Origin: Prevotella sp. P2-180
Lineage (GTDB): Bacteria > Bacteroidota > Bacteroidia > Bacteroidales > Bacteroidaceae
Assembly (NCBI RefSeq): GCF_002251435.1
Contig: NZ_NPJI01000018.1
Location: 1 to 49,553, forward strand
Length of the DNA: 49,553 nucleotides
Reading direction: 5' to 3'
Position numbers and translations under genes: made by a program. Below the pieces are notes generated by a model. It did not search any database. It saw only the letters and a list, made by a program, of their open reading frames with translations, and was not told the DNA's origin. Shown piece by piece: positions 24,313-34,305 of this stretch (position 1 is the stretch's first letter; every line of letters starts with the position of its first letter).

Positions 24313-25413
24313 TTACTTAAACAAGCTGGCAATGAACTTCTCAAGTTCCTCACCCCTTAGTCCCTCAGCCAATATGCGGTTGTCGGCATCAAGGATGAAG
24401 AGCTGCGGTATGGCGTGAATCTCATACACGTCAGTGACCACCGAGTTCCATCCCTTCAGGTCGGAGATGTGAATCCATGGCAGCTGGTCTTTTTCTATTG
24501 CCTGCTTCCAAGGGTCAAGCTTAGCGTCGAGCGAGACGCTTATGATTTCGAGTCCCTGGTCGTGATACTTTGAGTATATCTTCTTCACATTGGGATTTTC
24601 AGCACGGCATGGGCCGCACCACGACGCCCAAAAGTCGAGTATCTTCACCTTTGCCTTCACTCCATGGATGGAGAGAGGTTTGCCTTCTGGAGTGTTCATG
24701 GTGAGGTCGGGAGCTATGCCTCCCACTACAATACTCGAGATTTTGTCGTACCAGGGCTTCATCAGTTTTCCATACACGGTGGCACGGGCGTGTTCGCCCA
24801 GCATCGCGTATTTTGCGGGAAGTGTCTTGGTGCCCACGAGCTCACGCAGCCTGCGTCCGAGGATTGTGGCACTTACGATGTTGTCGTTAGCTTTGATAAA
24901 CTCATCCTCCAATGCACTGTATTTGTCGTTGTACATCTGCATCATGCCCTTCACCTGTATGCGTCCGAAGGCAGGGTCGGAGGCATATTCTTTCTCCATC
25001 ATGCGCTTCACTGAGTCTGCCTCATAAATGAGTGCGTACTCTTTTTCGCGGAATGACGTAGCGAGCTGCTGCATCTCTCCTCCGCCTTTTACCTTATAGG
25101 CTGCAGGATGCTTTGCGTCTACCGACACTTCGGCTGTTGCAGCCTCAAGAATCAAGGGCACGGCTACACGAGTGTCGTAAGCACGCAGTTCTGCCGACAC
25201 GGGCTCGCTAATGTTGCCTTTGTAATCGAAAGAGCCATCAGCCTTTACCGATGTGGCGAGTGTGTCGATACCGCCTTTTAGATTGGGCGCCACAAGCACT
25301 ATGCGGCCACTGTGGTTTGCCACCTTTCCCTTTACCCTGTAAGTTGCCGCCATAGCGTGGCTCATGGCCACGAACGACAATGTCGTTACGGCAATAATTG
25401 CTTTGTGTTTCAT
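24313..25413 (-). CDS. TlpA-type thiol-disulfide oxidoreductase with DUF4369-like N-terminus
   Basis: A 366-residue periplasmic protein. Residues 1-23 are a Sec signal; about 25-120 resemble the DUF4369 beta domain; a helical linker follows; about 235-365 is a thioredoxin fold with ASWCGPCRAEN (redox Cys266 and Cys269) and a cis-proline-like AIPQLFILD. Such proteins reduce or isomerise disulfides in the envelope. I chose the ATG at 25413 (MKHKAIIAV) because it begins the signal peptide; the frame extends upstream to 25539 into the preceding gene. It lies 28 nt after the PKD-like lipoprotein gene. Confidence 0.88.
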   Translation of the reverse strand: MKHKAIIAVTTLSFVAMSHAMAATYRVKGKVANHSGRIVLVAPNLKGGIDTLATSVKADGSFDYKGNISEPVSAELRAYDTRVAVPLILEAATAEVSVDAKHPAAYKVKGGGEMQQLATSFREKEYALIYEADSVKRMMEKEYASDPAFGRIQVKGMMQMYNDKYSALEDEFIKANDNIVSATILGRRLRELVGTKTLPAKYAMLGEHARATVYGKLMKPWYDKISSIVVGGIAPDLTMNTPEGKPLSIHGVKAKVKILDFWASWCGPCRAENPNVKKIYSKYHDQGLEIISVSLDAKLDPWKQAIEKDQLPWIHISDLKGWNSVVTDVYEIHAIPQLFILDADNRILAEGLRGEELEKFIASLFK

Positions 25414-25441
25414 CGTATTTCTTTTTATTGTTTTAAGTATG

Positions 25442-27037
25442 TTATTTTTTACGTTCCTTGTATGCAATGTCGACAATGTCGCCAAGTCCCTGATACTCCT
25501 TGAGCTTAACAAGTGGAGCCATGAGGTTTGGCACCTCATACATTCTCACCACTCCACAGTCGGCCTTGTCGGCACCGTCTTTTGTAGTGCCCACAACGAG
25601 CTGATAGCCACGCTGGCGCTCCCAGTCTTCGTAAGACTCCCATGCCACCATTGGACAGAACTTGATGCACTTGATGGTTTCTCCCGGGAAGGAGAGCACC
25701 TCCTTGGCCTGCTCTTCGGGATGACCCATGTCAAACTGGTAGATGGTGTTGTTTGATACATAGAAGATGTATGGGAACTGGTGGTTTATGGCATACATTG
25801 TGGCAGTGGCGAGCCCGTTGCCGAGTACTTCGCCATAGTAGTGCTGCACGTTGTACTCCTCGTATGTTCCCTCTTCCCACCAGTAAGAGCCTGGAGTATA
25901 GTTTGCCCTGAGTTCGAAGCAATAGAAATACAGGCGGTTGTCGGCAGGGTCACGCAACAGTGAATATATGCGGCCGTCCTTGGCAGACTCCATCCACACT
26001 ATGTCGCGGCCTGTCTGGGCAGTGAACATGGTGGCACCGCTGAAAGCGATGGGCGACGGATAATGGGAGTTGTTGCGGATGACGAGAAACTGGCGGTTGG
26101 TCATGTCATAGAGTACGGCCGGTGCACAGCCATATCCTCCGCTATATACATTATTATAACTTACGCCAACAAACGGGGCGGCCTTGAAATCCTTAGTGCC
26201 GTCAACCTTGTTTACAGGAAACTCAAACACACTGTTGTTGACCGAGCGGTCGAGCACATAAACCTCATTCTTCTCGTTCACCAATACCCAAAGGTTGTTG
26301 ATGGAGAATTGCGACATGGCCGAAGCTTGTACTCTCAGTCCCTCAGGCGGAATACCGAAACGCCATTTCAGTTCGTTGTCCTCACCTGCATGAAGGTCGG
26401 TGACATCAAGATTGTATGTTGACTTGTCGGTCACGAGCAGTGCGGCAGTCTCATAAATAGTATAATTGAAGATGATCTTTTCCGGACGTCCTGGGTTGAA
26501 ATCCGACGACTGCCAAACATCGTGGGCAATGAGGTCGTTGTCGGCGTCTACATTAAAGATGATGTCCATACGCGAGCGTCCGTTGTTGTCGCAGAGCACC
26601 ATCCATCCCTCGCTGGTAGTCGACTTCACACGCAGTTTGAAACTTGCAGTGGTACATAGTCCGTTGTCTTTGTCCTTTACAATAAAGAACACCGAATAGT
26701 CTCCCGGTTCCCATGTCACAAGTTGGTCTATTTTCCTCTCCCGTGATATTATGGTGGCATCAATGTCTTCTATTTTGTCGAAGTCCACTCCTGCCGGCAT
26801 CATCTTCCAAGTATACTCATAGTCATTCTCAGAGTTCTTCCCCATAGAAGAAGAGATTTGCGGGTCGATGACAAGATGGTCGATAAACGACACCTTTGTC
26901 ATTGTCTCCCCTGTCTTTATGCCGCTGATGGTAACCTCGTTGATGGCATGATAGTCGTAGTTGCCCTTATCTTCTGCACAGGAGATAGCAAGAGCCGCCA
27001 CAACGGCCGCTATGATTGCAATAAACGTTTTTCTCAT
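25442..27037 (-). CDS. PKD-like family lipoprotein of the SusCD locus
   Basis: A 531-residue lipoprotein with lipobox AISC (Cys20) followed by AEDKGNYDYH, a start typical of the Bacteroidetes PKD-like (PKD_2) lipoproteins that accompany SusD and DUF4843. An Ig/PKD-type region spans about 30-140; the rest has beta-propeller-like repeats (WMVLCDNNGRSRMD, NNLWVLVNEKNEVYVLD, PYIFYVSNNTIYQFD). It is probably surface-exposed and may help bind the ligand. It sits 42 nt downstream of the DUF4843 gene. Confidence 0.8.
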   Translation of the reverse strand: MRKTFIAIIAAVVAALAISCAEDKGNYDYHAINEVTISGIKTGETMTKVSFIDHLVIDPQISSSMGKNSENDYEYTWKMMPAGVDFDKIEDIDATIISRERKIDQLVTWEPGDYSVFFIVKDKDNGLCTTASFKLRVKSTTSEGWMVLCDNNGRSRMDIIFNVDADNDLIAHDVWQSSDFNPGRPEKIIFNYTIYETAALLVTDKSTYNLDVTDLHAGEDNELKWRFGIPPEGLRVQASAMSQFSINNLWVLVNEKNEVYVLDRSVNNSVFEFPVNKVDGTKDFKAAPFVGVSYNNVYSGGYGCAPAVLYDMTNRQFLVIRNNSHYPSPIAFSGATMFTAQTGRDIVWMESAKDGRIYSLLRDPADNRLYFYCFELRANYTPGSYWWEEGTYEEYNVQHYYGEVLGNGLATATMYAINHQFPYIFYVSNNTIYQFDMGHPEEQAKEVLSFPGETIKCIKFCPMVAWESYEDWERQRGYQLVVGTTKDGADKADCGVVRMYEVPNLMAPLVKLKEYQGLGDIVDIAYKERKK

Positions 27038-27079
27038 GATTGTAATCTTTTTCTTGTTCGTGGAATACTGTTATATGAA

Positions 27080-27862
27080 TCAAAAGCCCTGGGAGTCGGG
27101 TCCCATGACCATGAGGCTGCCGTCGTCCTCGTACTGAGGATTCTCGTTCAGCCATCGCTGCATGTACCTTCCTGCAAATTTCAGGTAACCGGCCGACAGG
27201 CCAGTGACGATATCCTTCATCCATAACTCACGGTCGATCTCCATTACATCACAGATGAGAATGGCCTTCTTCATGCTCCATGTGCCGAAATATTGCACAC
27301 CATAGTACGACCACCACGTAGGTATCGGAAAGTTCTCGTCGATATAGATGGCGCGCTGATAGTCGAGAGCTCTTGATTCGACTGTAGTGTCGTTGACTAT
27401 CTGCGACCCATATCGTGTATATATGAAGGCGAGTTCGTCGTTCTCGACAAGTTTTATAGCAAACCGCACTGGCTTGTTCTGTATATCGGCAGAACGCTTG
27501 AGTTTCACACTGATGGTGGTCTCTGCCTCTCCGGCCTTTATGGTATGTTGTTTTGCTATCGGCTCATAGTGAATGCCTTCTATGGCAGCACTGTCGTCGC
27601 CTTCCCTTGTCACCACCTCAACGTTGAAACTTCTGTCGTGGTCGGCTACATTGCCTATTAGCAACACCTTCAGGTCGATAGTCTGTTCGGTGACTTCACT
27701 GTTTTTCAGTCCCCAGTGTACACTTACTGTGTCGTCAATCATTCCGTCTGTATCGAAATAGATGCCGTCTTTACCTGTGTAGTTCATCAGTTCCTTCTCA
27801 CACGATACCAGAGCCGTGGCAAGAAGTATTGCTCCGAATGTATATAAAATGATTCTTTTCAT
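27080..27862 (-). CDS. DUF4843-family lipoprotein
   Basis: A 260-residue lipoprotein with lipobox LVSC (Cys21) followed by EKELMNYTGKDGIYF, the characteristic start of DUF4843. The middle is beta-rich (IDLKVLLIGNVADHDRSFNVEVV, GEAETTISVKLKRS). The family is almost always found between SusD and the PKD-like lipoprotein, as here, and is a presumed surface ligand-binding accessory. It lies 20 nt after the SusD gene. Confidence 0.85.
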   Translation of the reverse strand: MKRIILYTFGAILLATALVSCEKELMNYTGKDGIYFDTDGMIDDTVSVHWGLKNSEVTEQTIDLKVLLIGNVADHDRSFNVEVVTREGDDSAAIEGIHYEPIAKQHTIKAGEAETTISVKLKRSADIQNKPVRFAIKLVENDELAFIYTRYGSQIVNDTTVESRALDYQRAIYIDENFPIPTWWSYYGVQYFGTWSMKKAILICDVMEIDRELWMKDIVTGLSAGYLKFAGRYMQRWLNENPQYEDDGSLMVMGPDSQGF

Positions 27863-27882
27863 GCCTGTTTTCTCCTTATATG

Positions 27883-29307
27883 TTAGTTGTATTTCGTTTC
27901 ACTGTCAGGTATTGGCAGCACATATTTGTCTACGCTAATCTTTGTCTCGCCGTAGGCTGAGATGGCATCCTTGATACTGGTCATCTGGCGTCGCTTGTAC
28001 CAGAACCACAACTGTCCCTCGCCCCAAAATTCCTTTCGACGTTCTATTTTGATGTCGTAGTCGTCAGCAAAGTCCTGGCTACGTATGCCACGATGGTTGC
28101 GGAACTCGTTGAGATAGGCCAGACGCTCGCTTTTCACCGTAGATAGTTCGGCGGCAATAAGGTAGGCCTCGCTGACACGGAGCATCGGTATAAGCTGGTT
28201 GCAGAGAGAGTCGGACGACTCACCCTGATACTTGTTGAACACACTGTATTGAGTACCAGAAATCTCCACCTGATTCTTCAGTGACGAAGAGTATCTGTAG
28301 TCCACCTGGTCGTTTTCAAATATCTGCTTTGCCACGTCTGTTCTTGGGGCAAGGAGTGTAGAGAGTTTCAGGTTGGAACCATCGAAAAGACTTGTGTAAA
28401 GATTGTTTCGCTGAAGGTTCTGCAAGCCGAAGATCACCTCTGAAGTAAATACCCTGTCAGGTGTTGCGGCGGTAAGCCTGCCTGGTTTTATCCAAGGGAA
28501 GTGGCTTTCCTGCACTTCTATAACCTTCTTTGCATACTCTAATGCTTTCTCGTCGTCGCCCTTGGTGTAGTATACACGCATGGCGAGAGCCTGTACTGCA
28601 TAATAGTTCATACGCAGGTTGCGGTACTTTAGGAAGTCGTCTCTGGTATCGCCGGCAACACCATATTCTATCACTGGGTCTATTCCGTTGAGAAGACTGT
28701 CTGCATCGTGTATGTCCTTTTCGAGTCGAACGAAAAAGTCCTTCGGTGTGAGCTGCGGCTCCACGTCGAGGGAGAACAAAGTGCGGTAAGGTATGGTCTT
28801 CACCGTAGACTCCTCGTCATATGCAGGCCCGAAAAGTCGGAAGAGGTCGAAATGCAGATAGGCGCGCAGGGCCAGTGCTTCTCCGCAGATAAGGCGATAG
28901 TTATTGCCTGTGAGCACATCCTTGTGGGTTTCAGCATTGCTGATGATGGCATTGATGTTTGCAATGAGCGTATACGACGTGTTCCAGATGTTCTGTATGA
29001 TGCTTTTGGCATCGGATCCGTCGTATCTGAAGAGCATATATTCCTTCACCGACTTGTTTTCGTCGCTCACTGCATATCTCTGTGCAAGCACTTCCACGAA
29101 GCCACAGCTCAGGTTACGCCCGTAGATGGCGTCGCGGTTGAGTTCCACGTATACACCGTTAAGCGCTTTCTTGAATCCTGACTGGGAAGAGAAGTTGTTC
29201 TCCTCGGCAATGCGGTCGCTTGGCTGTATGTCAAGCCAATCGTTGCACGATGTGAGGAAGGCGGTAAGAATCGCGGCAGCCAATATGTGATTTATTATTC
29301 TTTTCAT
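27883..29307 (-). CDS. SusD/RagB-family nutrient-binding lipoprotein
   Basis: A 474-residue lipoprotein with lipobox LTSC (Cys21) and the SusD-type start NDWLDIQPSDRI. The TPR-like helices (ALALRAYLHFDLFRLFG, QALAMRVYYTKGDDEKALEYAKKVIE) are the SusD hallmark, and RVSEAYLIAAEL lies in the C-terminal region. It would cap the SusC channel on the cell surface. It starts 18 nt after susC-like stop and is surely cotranscribed. The ligand is not evident. Confidence 0.93.
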   Translation of the reverse strand: MKRIINHILAAAILTAFLTSCNDWLDIQPSDRIAEENNFSSQSGFKKALNGVYVELNRDAIYGRNLSCGFVEVLAQRYAVSDENKSVKEYMLFRYDGSDAKSIIQNIWNTSYTLIANINAIISNAETHKDVLTGNNYRLICGEALALRAYLHFDLFRLFGPAYDEESTVKTIPYRTLFSLDVEPQLTPKDFFVRLEKDIHDADSLLNGIDPVIEYGVAGDTRDDFLKYRNLRMNYYAVQALAMRVYYTKGDDEKALEYAKKVIEVQESHFPWIKPGRLTAATPDRVFTSEVIFGLQNLQRNNLYTSLFDGSNLKLSTLLAPRTDVAKQIFENDQVDYRYSSSLKNQVEISGTQYSVFNKYQGESSDSLCNQLIPMLRVSEAYLIAAELSTVKSERLAYLNEFRNHRGIRSQDFADDYDIKIERRKEFWGEGQLWFWYKRRQMTSIKDAISAYGETKISVDKYVLPIPDSETKYN

Positions 29308-29325
29308 CGTTATTGCGTTTTGGAA

Positions 29326-32300
29326 TTAGAAATTCAGTGACAAAGCCATAGAGATACTGCGTGAGAACGGATAGCTCGTACCACGTTCTTCCTTCACTGT
29401 GGCCCAACGGGCAATGTCGTTCATGTATGCGCTGAACGTCATGCCTTGTAATCCCATCTTCTTCATCAAGGTATAGGGCAACTCATACGACACGCGTATG
29501 GACTCAATGGTGAGATAATTATTGACAGAGACAAAACGTGACGACATCGGCGTGGATTCGGTTCTCGAAATGCCTTTGAACTTTGCTATGTCTCCAGGTT
29601 TCTGCCATCGGTCGTAGAGTGCACGACGGTCTTGGTTCTTTGCAAGTGCCGAACTTGAGATATTCTCCACTTTGTCGTAGAGTGTGCTGAGGAAGGTGTC
29701 GCCTCCAAGACTATATCTCATATAAATGCTGGCCGAGAAGCCTTTGTAATAAAATACATTACCGAACACTCCTTCTACATCGGGACGTGTGTCGCCCACC
29801 TCCACCTCGTCGTCGTAGGAATGGGAGAATGTGTAGTTGCCGCTCTTGGTTATGAAAATTTCCTTACCTGTGGCGGGGTCGATGCCTGCCGACCTTACTG
29901 CCCACAATGCCGAAGGGCTTCCACCGTCGTAGTAGCGGGTCATGTTTTTGGTAAGGTTCTCGTTGTTATACTGGGCAAGTGTTGAACCAATATTCTCATA
30001 GTGAGAGCGTACATGGCTGAACGAGAGCGATGTCGTCCAGTTCATCCTTTCCTTCGGACGATAGATGAAAGAGTAGCGTATGGTTCCGTTGAAACCGTCG
30101 GTCACTTGCTTTCCGATATTTGCAAGACGGCTGGTTACGCCGACAGAGGCTGGTATACCAATTGAGGCAAGCAGCGGGTCGGTATTTTTGTGAAACACGT
30201 CGATGTTGAGGTGCAGACGGTTTAAAAGGCTGACATCAAGACCGACGTTCATGTCGATGGTCTTTTGCCATGCAAGGTCTGGATCGCCGATGGCGTCGAT
30301 GAGAAGTCCGGTACCGAAGTTATTGGTCATCCAGTTGTTAAACTTATAGGTGGTGAGCGTGTTGTAAGAACCGAAGTTCTGGTTTCCCGGATTACCTATC
30401 GAACCTCTTATTTTCAACATCTGGAAAAGCTCTGTGTCCTTCATGAATTTCTCATTGTGGATATTCCATGCTAAACCCACAGCCCATGTGTTGGAGAACT
30501 TTCTGTTTGTGCCGAACACAGAAGAACCGTCCAGACGATAGTTGACATCCAGAAGATAACGGTTGTCGAAAGAGTAACCGCCATTGAAATAGAAGTTTGC
30601 CGTACGGTTTTTGGAGTCATAATAGGTGGGCTTGCCACTTTCGGTATACTGGTTGGCGAACCCCGGAGTGGTGAAGTTGCCTTCAGGGAATCCCACTGCC
30701 GAGAATCCCTTTGACTGGTCGCTGCTTTCACGTATTGACGCTCCTAATACAGCATTAATCTGATGTTTCTTTGCAAGCAGCTGGCCGTAGGTTGCTGTAA
30801 CGTCGCCGTCGTAGCTGAACCCGTCGCTGCGTTGGTTGGAATAAGAGCCCTTTTTCAGCACGTCAACTTGGTCGTAAGCTGTATTTTCGGGAGACACGAA
30901 ATTCTCGCTTTCGTTTGTTTCCTTGGTAAGCCCTAAACGGGCACGTATCCAAAAGAAGTTCCATGGTCGGTATTCCATGCTGAAATTGTTTCTCACCCCA
31001 AAGCTCTCGCCCCTGTCATAGCTGTTCAGCTGGTCGTTGTACATAGGGTTGCCCACAATTACTGAAGCATCGGTAGTGCTCATGGAGTTTTCCTTATATT
31101 CTAGCCATTTGCCTATTGTTCCGTCTTCCTCATACTTTGGATAATAAGGGTTGGCTGAAGCATATTCTGAGAAAGAGACGGTAGGATTGGTATGCTTTGT
31201 CACGTTGACGGTCATTTTGTTTGAAAACGTCAGTTTGCCTACACGATAGAGCACGTCGATGTTTCCGCTGAGGATGTCACGTCCAGACTTCTTCATCACA
31301 CCATCGATCTTGTTGTAGCTTACTCCTAATGAATAGCGGAGTTGCTCGTTACCACCCTGTGCGCTTATGAAATGGCGTTGGTTGAGACCTGTGCGGAGAG
31401 GCTCTGACAGCCAATAGGTGTCTACACCCTTAAGCACGTTTGACAGGAGTTTGTTATAGCGAATCTCCTGAAATTCCTGATAGTCTGCTATGTTTGAGGT
31501 GAAATTGCCGGCAAGGCGTTCAAACTCCAGTTTCTCCGCAGCATTCATAAGATTGTAGTCGGTAAGGTCGGCCCACGACACGTTGAAGTTGCCGCTATAT
31601 GAGAACTTCAGTTTACCCATTTCCGGAGCCTTTGTTTCTACTACAACGACACCATTGGCTGCCTTTGCTCCATAGATGGCGGTAGAGGCGGCATCTTTCA
31701 GCACTGTGACAGAGGCGATGCGGTCCATGCTGAGGTCCATAATGCTTTGGAGGGTGGTCTCAAAACCGTCGAGGATGAACAATGGTTGGTTTGGGTCTTC
31801 GCCAAACGTCTCCTTCAGTCCCACAATACTTGTCTTTCCACGTATTTCCAAGTCAGGAAGACGGTTAGGGTCAGAACCGAACTCATTGTTCTCAAGCACG
31901 GTAAAGGCAGGATCGAGGGTCTTGAGACTCTGGATGAGGTTTTGGTTACCCACAAGTTTCAGTTCTTCAGCATTATATGTCTGTGAAGAACCGGTAAAGC
32001 TCTCCTTCTTTCTTGAATAGATACCGGTAACCACCACCTCGTTGATGGTAGTGGCATCGTCCTTCATGTTAATTACGAGATTGTTGATGTCGTGCTTGCC
32101 GTTGAAAATGTAAGTGGCATCCTTCATTCCAATGAACGAAAACTGAAGCTTTGTAGTGCGGCCTTGTGGAAGGTAAAGCGTGAAACTGCCGTTAGCTCCT
32201 GTTACAATGGCAGTCTGCATACTTGGTACTTTTACAGAAACACCAGGTATGCCTTCACCGTCTTGATCATACACTTTTCCACGCACAGTCAACTTATTAA

Positions 32301-32658
32301 GAGTGGTGACTTTAGGCGTGGCTTCAGAATTTGTGTCTTTCTGCTTCTTGGGGAATACGGTGACAAACTTTCCTTCAACACTATATGCAAGCGGCAGATT
32401 ACCGATGACAGTGTCGAGCGCCTTGTGGATGTCTTTTGACGATGTATTCCCCTGAGCCTTAAGGTTCTTGACGTCGCTTTGGGCATAGCTGATACGATAG
32501 CCCGTTGTTTTCTCGATTTTCCGGAATGCGGAAACTAACGGCTCGCCTTCTTTCTGCTGAACTGAGTTAACTGCAGCTGTCAAGACGGGCATGACCGACG
32601 GAGAAACCAATAATAAAGCGGCCAATAAGACCTTTTTGATGGTGGATGTCCTTGTCAT
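29326..32658 (-). CDS. SusC/RagA TonB-dependent transporter with N-terminal STN domain
   Basis: A 1110-residue outer-membrane transporter. After the signal peptide come an STN domain (about 35-110, SYAQSDVKNLKAQGNT), a carboxypeptidase-D-like beta-sandwich (about 125-205, VRGKVYDQDGEGIPGVSV), a TonB plug with the conserved LKDAASTAIYGAKAANGVV, and a 22-strand-type barrel ending SISMALSLNF. The STN domain transmits ligand binding to the FecR-type anti-sigma encoded just upstream. The paired SusD, DUF4843 and PKD genes follow. The substrate is not a known glycan from context, since no glycosidase is in the operon. Confidence 0.94.
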   Translation of the reverse strand: MTRTSTIKKVLLAALLLVSPSVMPVLTAAVNSVQQKEGEPLVSAFRKIEKTTGYRISYAQSDVKNLKAQGNTSSKDIHKALDTVIGNLPLAYSVEGKFVTVFPKKQKDTNSEATPKVTTLNKLTVRGKVYDQDGEGIPGVSVKVPSMQTAIVTGANGSFTLYLPQGRTTKLQFSFIGMKDATYIFNGKHDINNLVINMKDDATTINEVVVTGIYSRKKESFTGSSQTYNAEELKLVGNQNLIQSLKTLDPAFTVLENNEFGSDPNRLPDLEIRGKTSIVGLKETFGEDPNQPLFILDGFETTLQSIMDLSMDRIASVTVLKDAASTAIYGAKAANGVVVVETKAPEMGKLKFSYSGNFNVSWADLTDYNLMNAAEKLEFERLAGNFTSNIADYQEFQEIRYNKLLSNVLKGVDTYWLSEPLRTGLNQRHFISAQGGNEQLRYSLGVSYNKIDGVMKKSGRDILSGNIDVLYRVGKLTFSNKMTVNVTKHTNPTVSFSEYASANPYYPKYEEDGTIGKWLEYKENSMSTTDASVIVGNPMYNDQLNSYDRGESFGVRNNFSMEYRPWNFFWIRARLGLTKETNESENFVSPENTAYDQVDVLKKGSYSNQRSDGFSYDGDVTATYGQLLAKKHQINAVLGASIRESSDQSKGFSAVGFPEGNFTTPGFANQYTESGKPTYYDSKNRTANFYFNGGYSFDNRYLLDVNYRLDGSSVFGTNRKFSNTWAVGLAWNIHNEKFMKDTELFQMLKIRGSIGNPGNQNFGSYNTLTTYKFNNWMTNNFGTGLLIDAIGDPDLAWQKTIDMNVGLDVSLLNRLHLNIDVFHKNTDPLLASIGIPASVGVTSRLANIGKQVTDGFNGTIRYSFIYRPKERMNWTTSLSFSHVRSHYENIGSTLAQYNNENLTKNMTRYYDGGSPSALWAVRSAGIDPATGKEIFITKSGNYTFSHSYDDEVEVGDTRPDVEGVFGNVFYYKGFSASIYMRYSLGGDTFLSTLYDKVENISSSALAKNQDRRALYDRWQKPGDIAKFKGISRTESTPMSSRFVSVNNYLTIESIRVSYELPYTLMKKMGLQGMTFSAYMNDIARWATVKEERGTSYPFSRSISMALSLNF

Positions 32659-32678
32659 ACTATTTTTGTTTAGTTACT

Positions 32679-32707
32679 AATTTGTACGATATGAAATCGG
32701 ACAAATT
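32679..32707. repeat. Short inverted repeat between FecR and SusC genes
   Basis: AATTTGT (32679-32685) and ACAAATT (32701-32707) form an inverted repeat with a 15-nt loop in the 66-nt gap before the SusC ATG. It might be an operator or mRNA hairpin; the evidence is only the symmetry. Confidence 0.3.
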
Positions 32708-32724
32708 GTAATTTCGGGCACCCC

Positions 32725-33714
32725 CTAATCAACAAAAATAGTGTTTTTTTCTATATTTACCTTAATATTTGCAATTGTTGAGAGCATATTTACGGCTTCT
32801 TCCACATTTTTACGACGATCGTAAACGAAATGGTATCGATTATTGAGTTCAGGAATGTCACGACTCACTACCGACATATTGTACCAACTGCCAATGCTAA
32901 CGAGTATATTCTCAAGGCTATCGTCTTCGAACAGTTCTATACCATCGCGCCAGCATATTATGTTCTCAACGTCAACTTCTGTCTTGAAAACAGTATCACG
33001 AGACACTACTGCCGACTCGTTTGGCAAAAGACTTGCCAATACTATGCCCTCGGCATTATCCACATCTACACGACCGCTCACCAAGGTAATTCGTGGACTG
33101 GCATCTGTTGCATCAATATTAAACTCTGTACCGACAACCCTCGTCGCAATATTTCCGGTTGTCACTACAAAAGGATGCGCTGCATCAGGAGCAACTTGAA
33201 AATACGCTTCACCCTTCAGCCTTACCTCTCGACGCTTTCCAAAGCGAGTAGGATACGATAACTCTGCTCCTGCATTCAGCCAAACCTTACTGCCATCGGG
33301 CAAATGAAGATGAAAGTCTTTTGTAGAAGGCACAGTGATTGTCTTCCATTCAATTTCCTTGTTTTTGGCTACGGTCTCTGTCAGCGAGTCCTTTTCCACT
33401 ATTACTGTCTTGTTTCCTGCAGTCATTACGACAGTACCTTGGTTGGCTTTAGCAGTATACACCACCACATCATCCTTATACTTATCCACATATCTCCATA
33501 CCAAGACACTGACCGCCGCCACGAGAGCAATACAAGCGGCACTTCTCATTATATTAATAATATATCTCCTTCGCTTCTGTTTTGAAAGCCTCTTGGCAAG
33601 ACGATTCCATTCCCGTTGCGATTCTTCGCTGCGGTCAATATTATTTAGTAAAGCCTCGGTAACAATTTGTTCTACTTCAGGCGACATTTCTTCATTAAAT
33701 TCTTCAGTACTCAT
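32725..33714 (-). CDS. FecR-family anti-sigma factor
   Basis: A 329-residue inner-membrane regulator. The N-terminal 50 residues are cytoplasmic and helical, a single transmembrane helix spans about 52-73, the FecR domain about 125-225 (DFHLHLPDGSKVWLNAGAEL, RLKGEAYFQV) and the DUF4974 domain the last 70 residues. The periplasmic part should contact the STN domain of the neighbouring SusC, and the cytoplasmic part holds the ECF sigma factor encoded 27 nt upstream. Confidence 0.93.
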   Translation of the reverse strand: MSTEEFNEEMSPEVEQIVTEALLNNIDRSEESQREWNRLAKRLSKQKRRRYIINIMRSAACIALVAAVSVLVWRYVDKYKDDVVVYTAKANQGTVVMTAGNKTVIVEKDSLTETVAKNKEIEWKTITVPSTKDFHLHLPDGSKVWLNAGAELSYPTRFGKRREVRLKGEAYFQVAPDAAHPFVVTTGNIATRVVGTEFNIDATDASPRITLVSGRVDVDNAEGIVLASLLPNESAVVSRDTVFKTEVDVENIICWRDGIELFEDDSLENILVSIGSWYNMSVVSRDIPELNNRYHFVYDRRKNVEEAVNMLSTIANIKVNIEKNTIFVD

Positions 33715-33741
33715 ATTCTATATTTTATAATGAACTCGTTG

Positions 33742-34275
33742 TCATTGCCAAAATAGGTACCACAAGATAAGGTTTTTTATCATATTTTCACGAATGAACT
33801 TAAGTCCTTTCATTATATGCTTTTTTACAGCACTCTCGCTAATTTCCATTTCAGCAGCTATATCACTATACTTCATACCACTCAAATAATGAGTGGTGAG
33901 AATTTTTCGGGTCTTGGGGGTTAGTTTTGCAATAAGGCTTAACACTTCGTCTATTCTGCTGTCATGTTCATCAGCTGTCTCACTTTTGGAAGCGAAATGC
34001 TTGACGTATTCGCTATATCGGTCGTGGACAGACAATTTTCGGAAATAATCGGCACATTTGTTTCTAACTATCATGTAGAGATAATTGCGCATTTCCTCCT
34101 CACTCAAGTCACGACAAGAGTGAAATAGCTGCTCAAACGCGTCCTGGACGATATCTCTTGCCACTTCCTCATTTTTCACAAGGCTTAGGGCTTGACTGAT
34201 GGTCCGTTGGTAGTTTGAGATAAAAAAGTGTTTAAACGCGTTCTCTCCCATTAGATTCATTAGTGCTGAAAACAT
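33742..34275 (-). CDS. ECF RNA polymerase sigma factor of the SusCD locus
   Basis: A 177-residue ECF sigma-70 factor with region 2 (ARDIVQDAFEQLFHSC, NYLYMIVRNKCADYFRK) and region 4 (SLIAKLTPKTRKILTTHYL, MKYSDIAAEMEISESAVKKHI). It should direct transcription of the SusCD operon downstream when released by FecR. The frame opens at 34308, but the promoter at 34306-34337 overlaps that ATG, so MFSALMNLMG at 34275 is the likely start (ATGs at 34260 and 34251 are also possible). Confidence 0.9.
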   Translation of the reverse strand: MFSALMNLMGENAFKHFFISNYQRTISQALSLVKNEEVARDIVQDAFEQLFHSCRDLSEEEMRNYLYMIVRNKCADYFRKLSVHDRYSEYVKHFASKSETADEHDSRIDEVLSLIAKLTPKTRKILTTHYLSGMKYSDIAAEMEISESAVKKHIMKGLKFIRENMIKNLILWYLFWQ

Positions 34276-34305
34276 GGTTATATAACCTTGTTTTAATTTA
34301 TTCGG

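Noticed and set aside
32659..32724. Possible riboswitch in the gap before the SusC gene
   Set aside because: Only 66 nt with a single weak inverted repeat; no known riboswitch core is recognisable.
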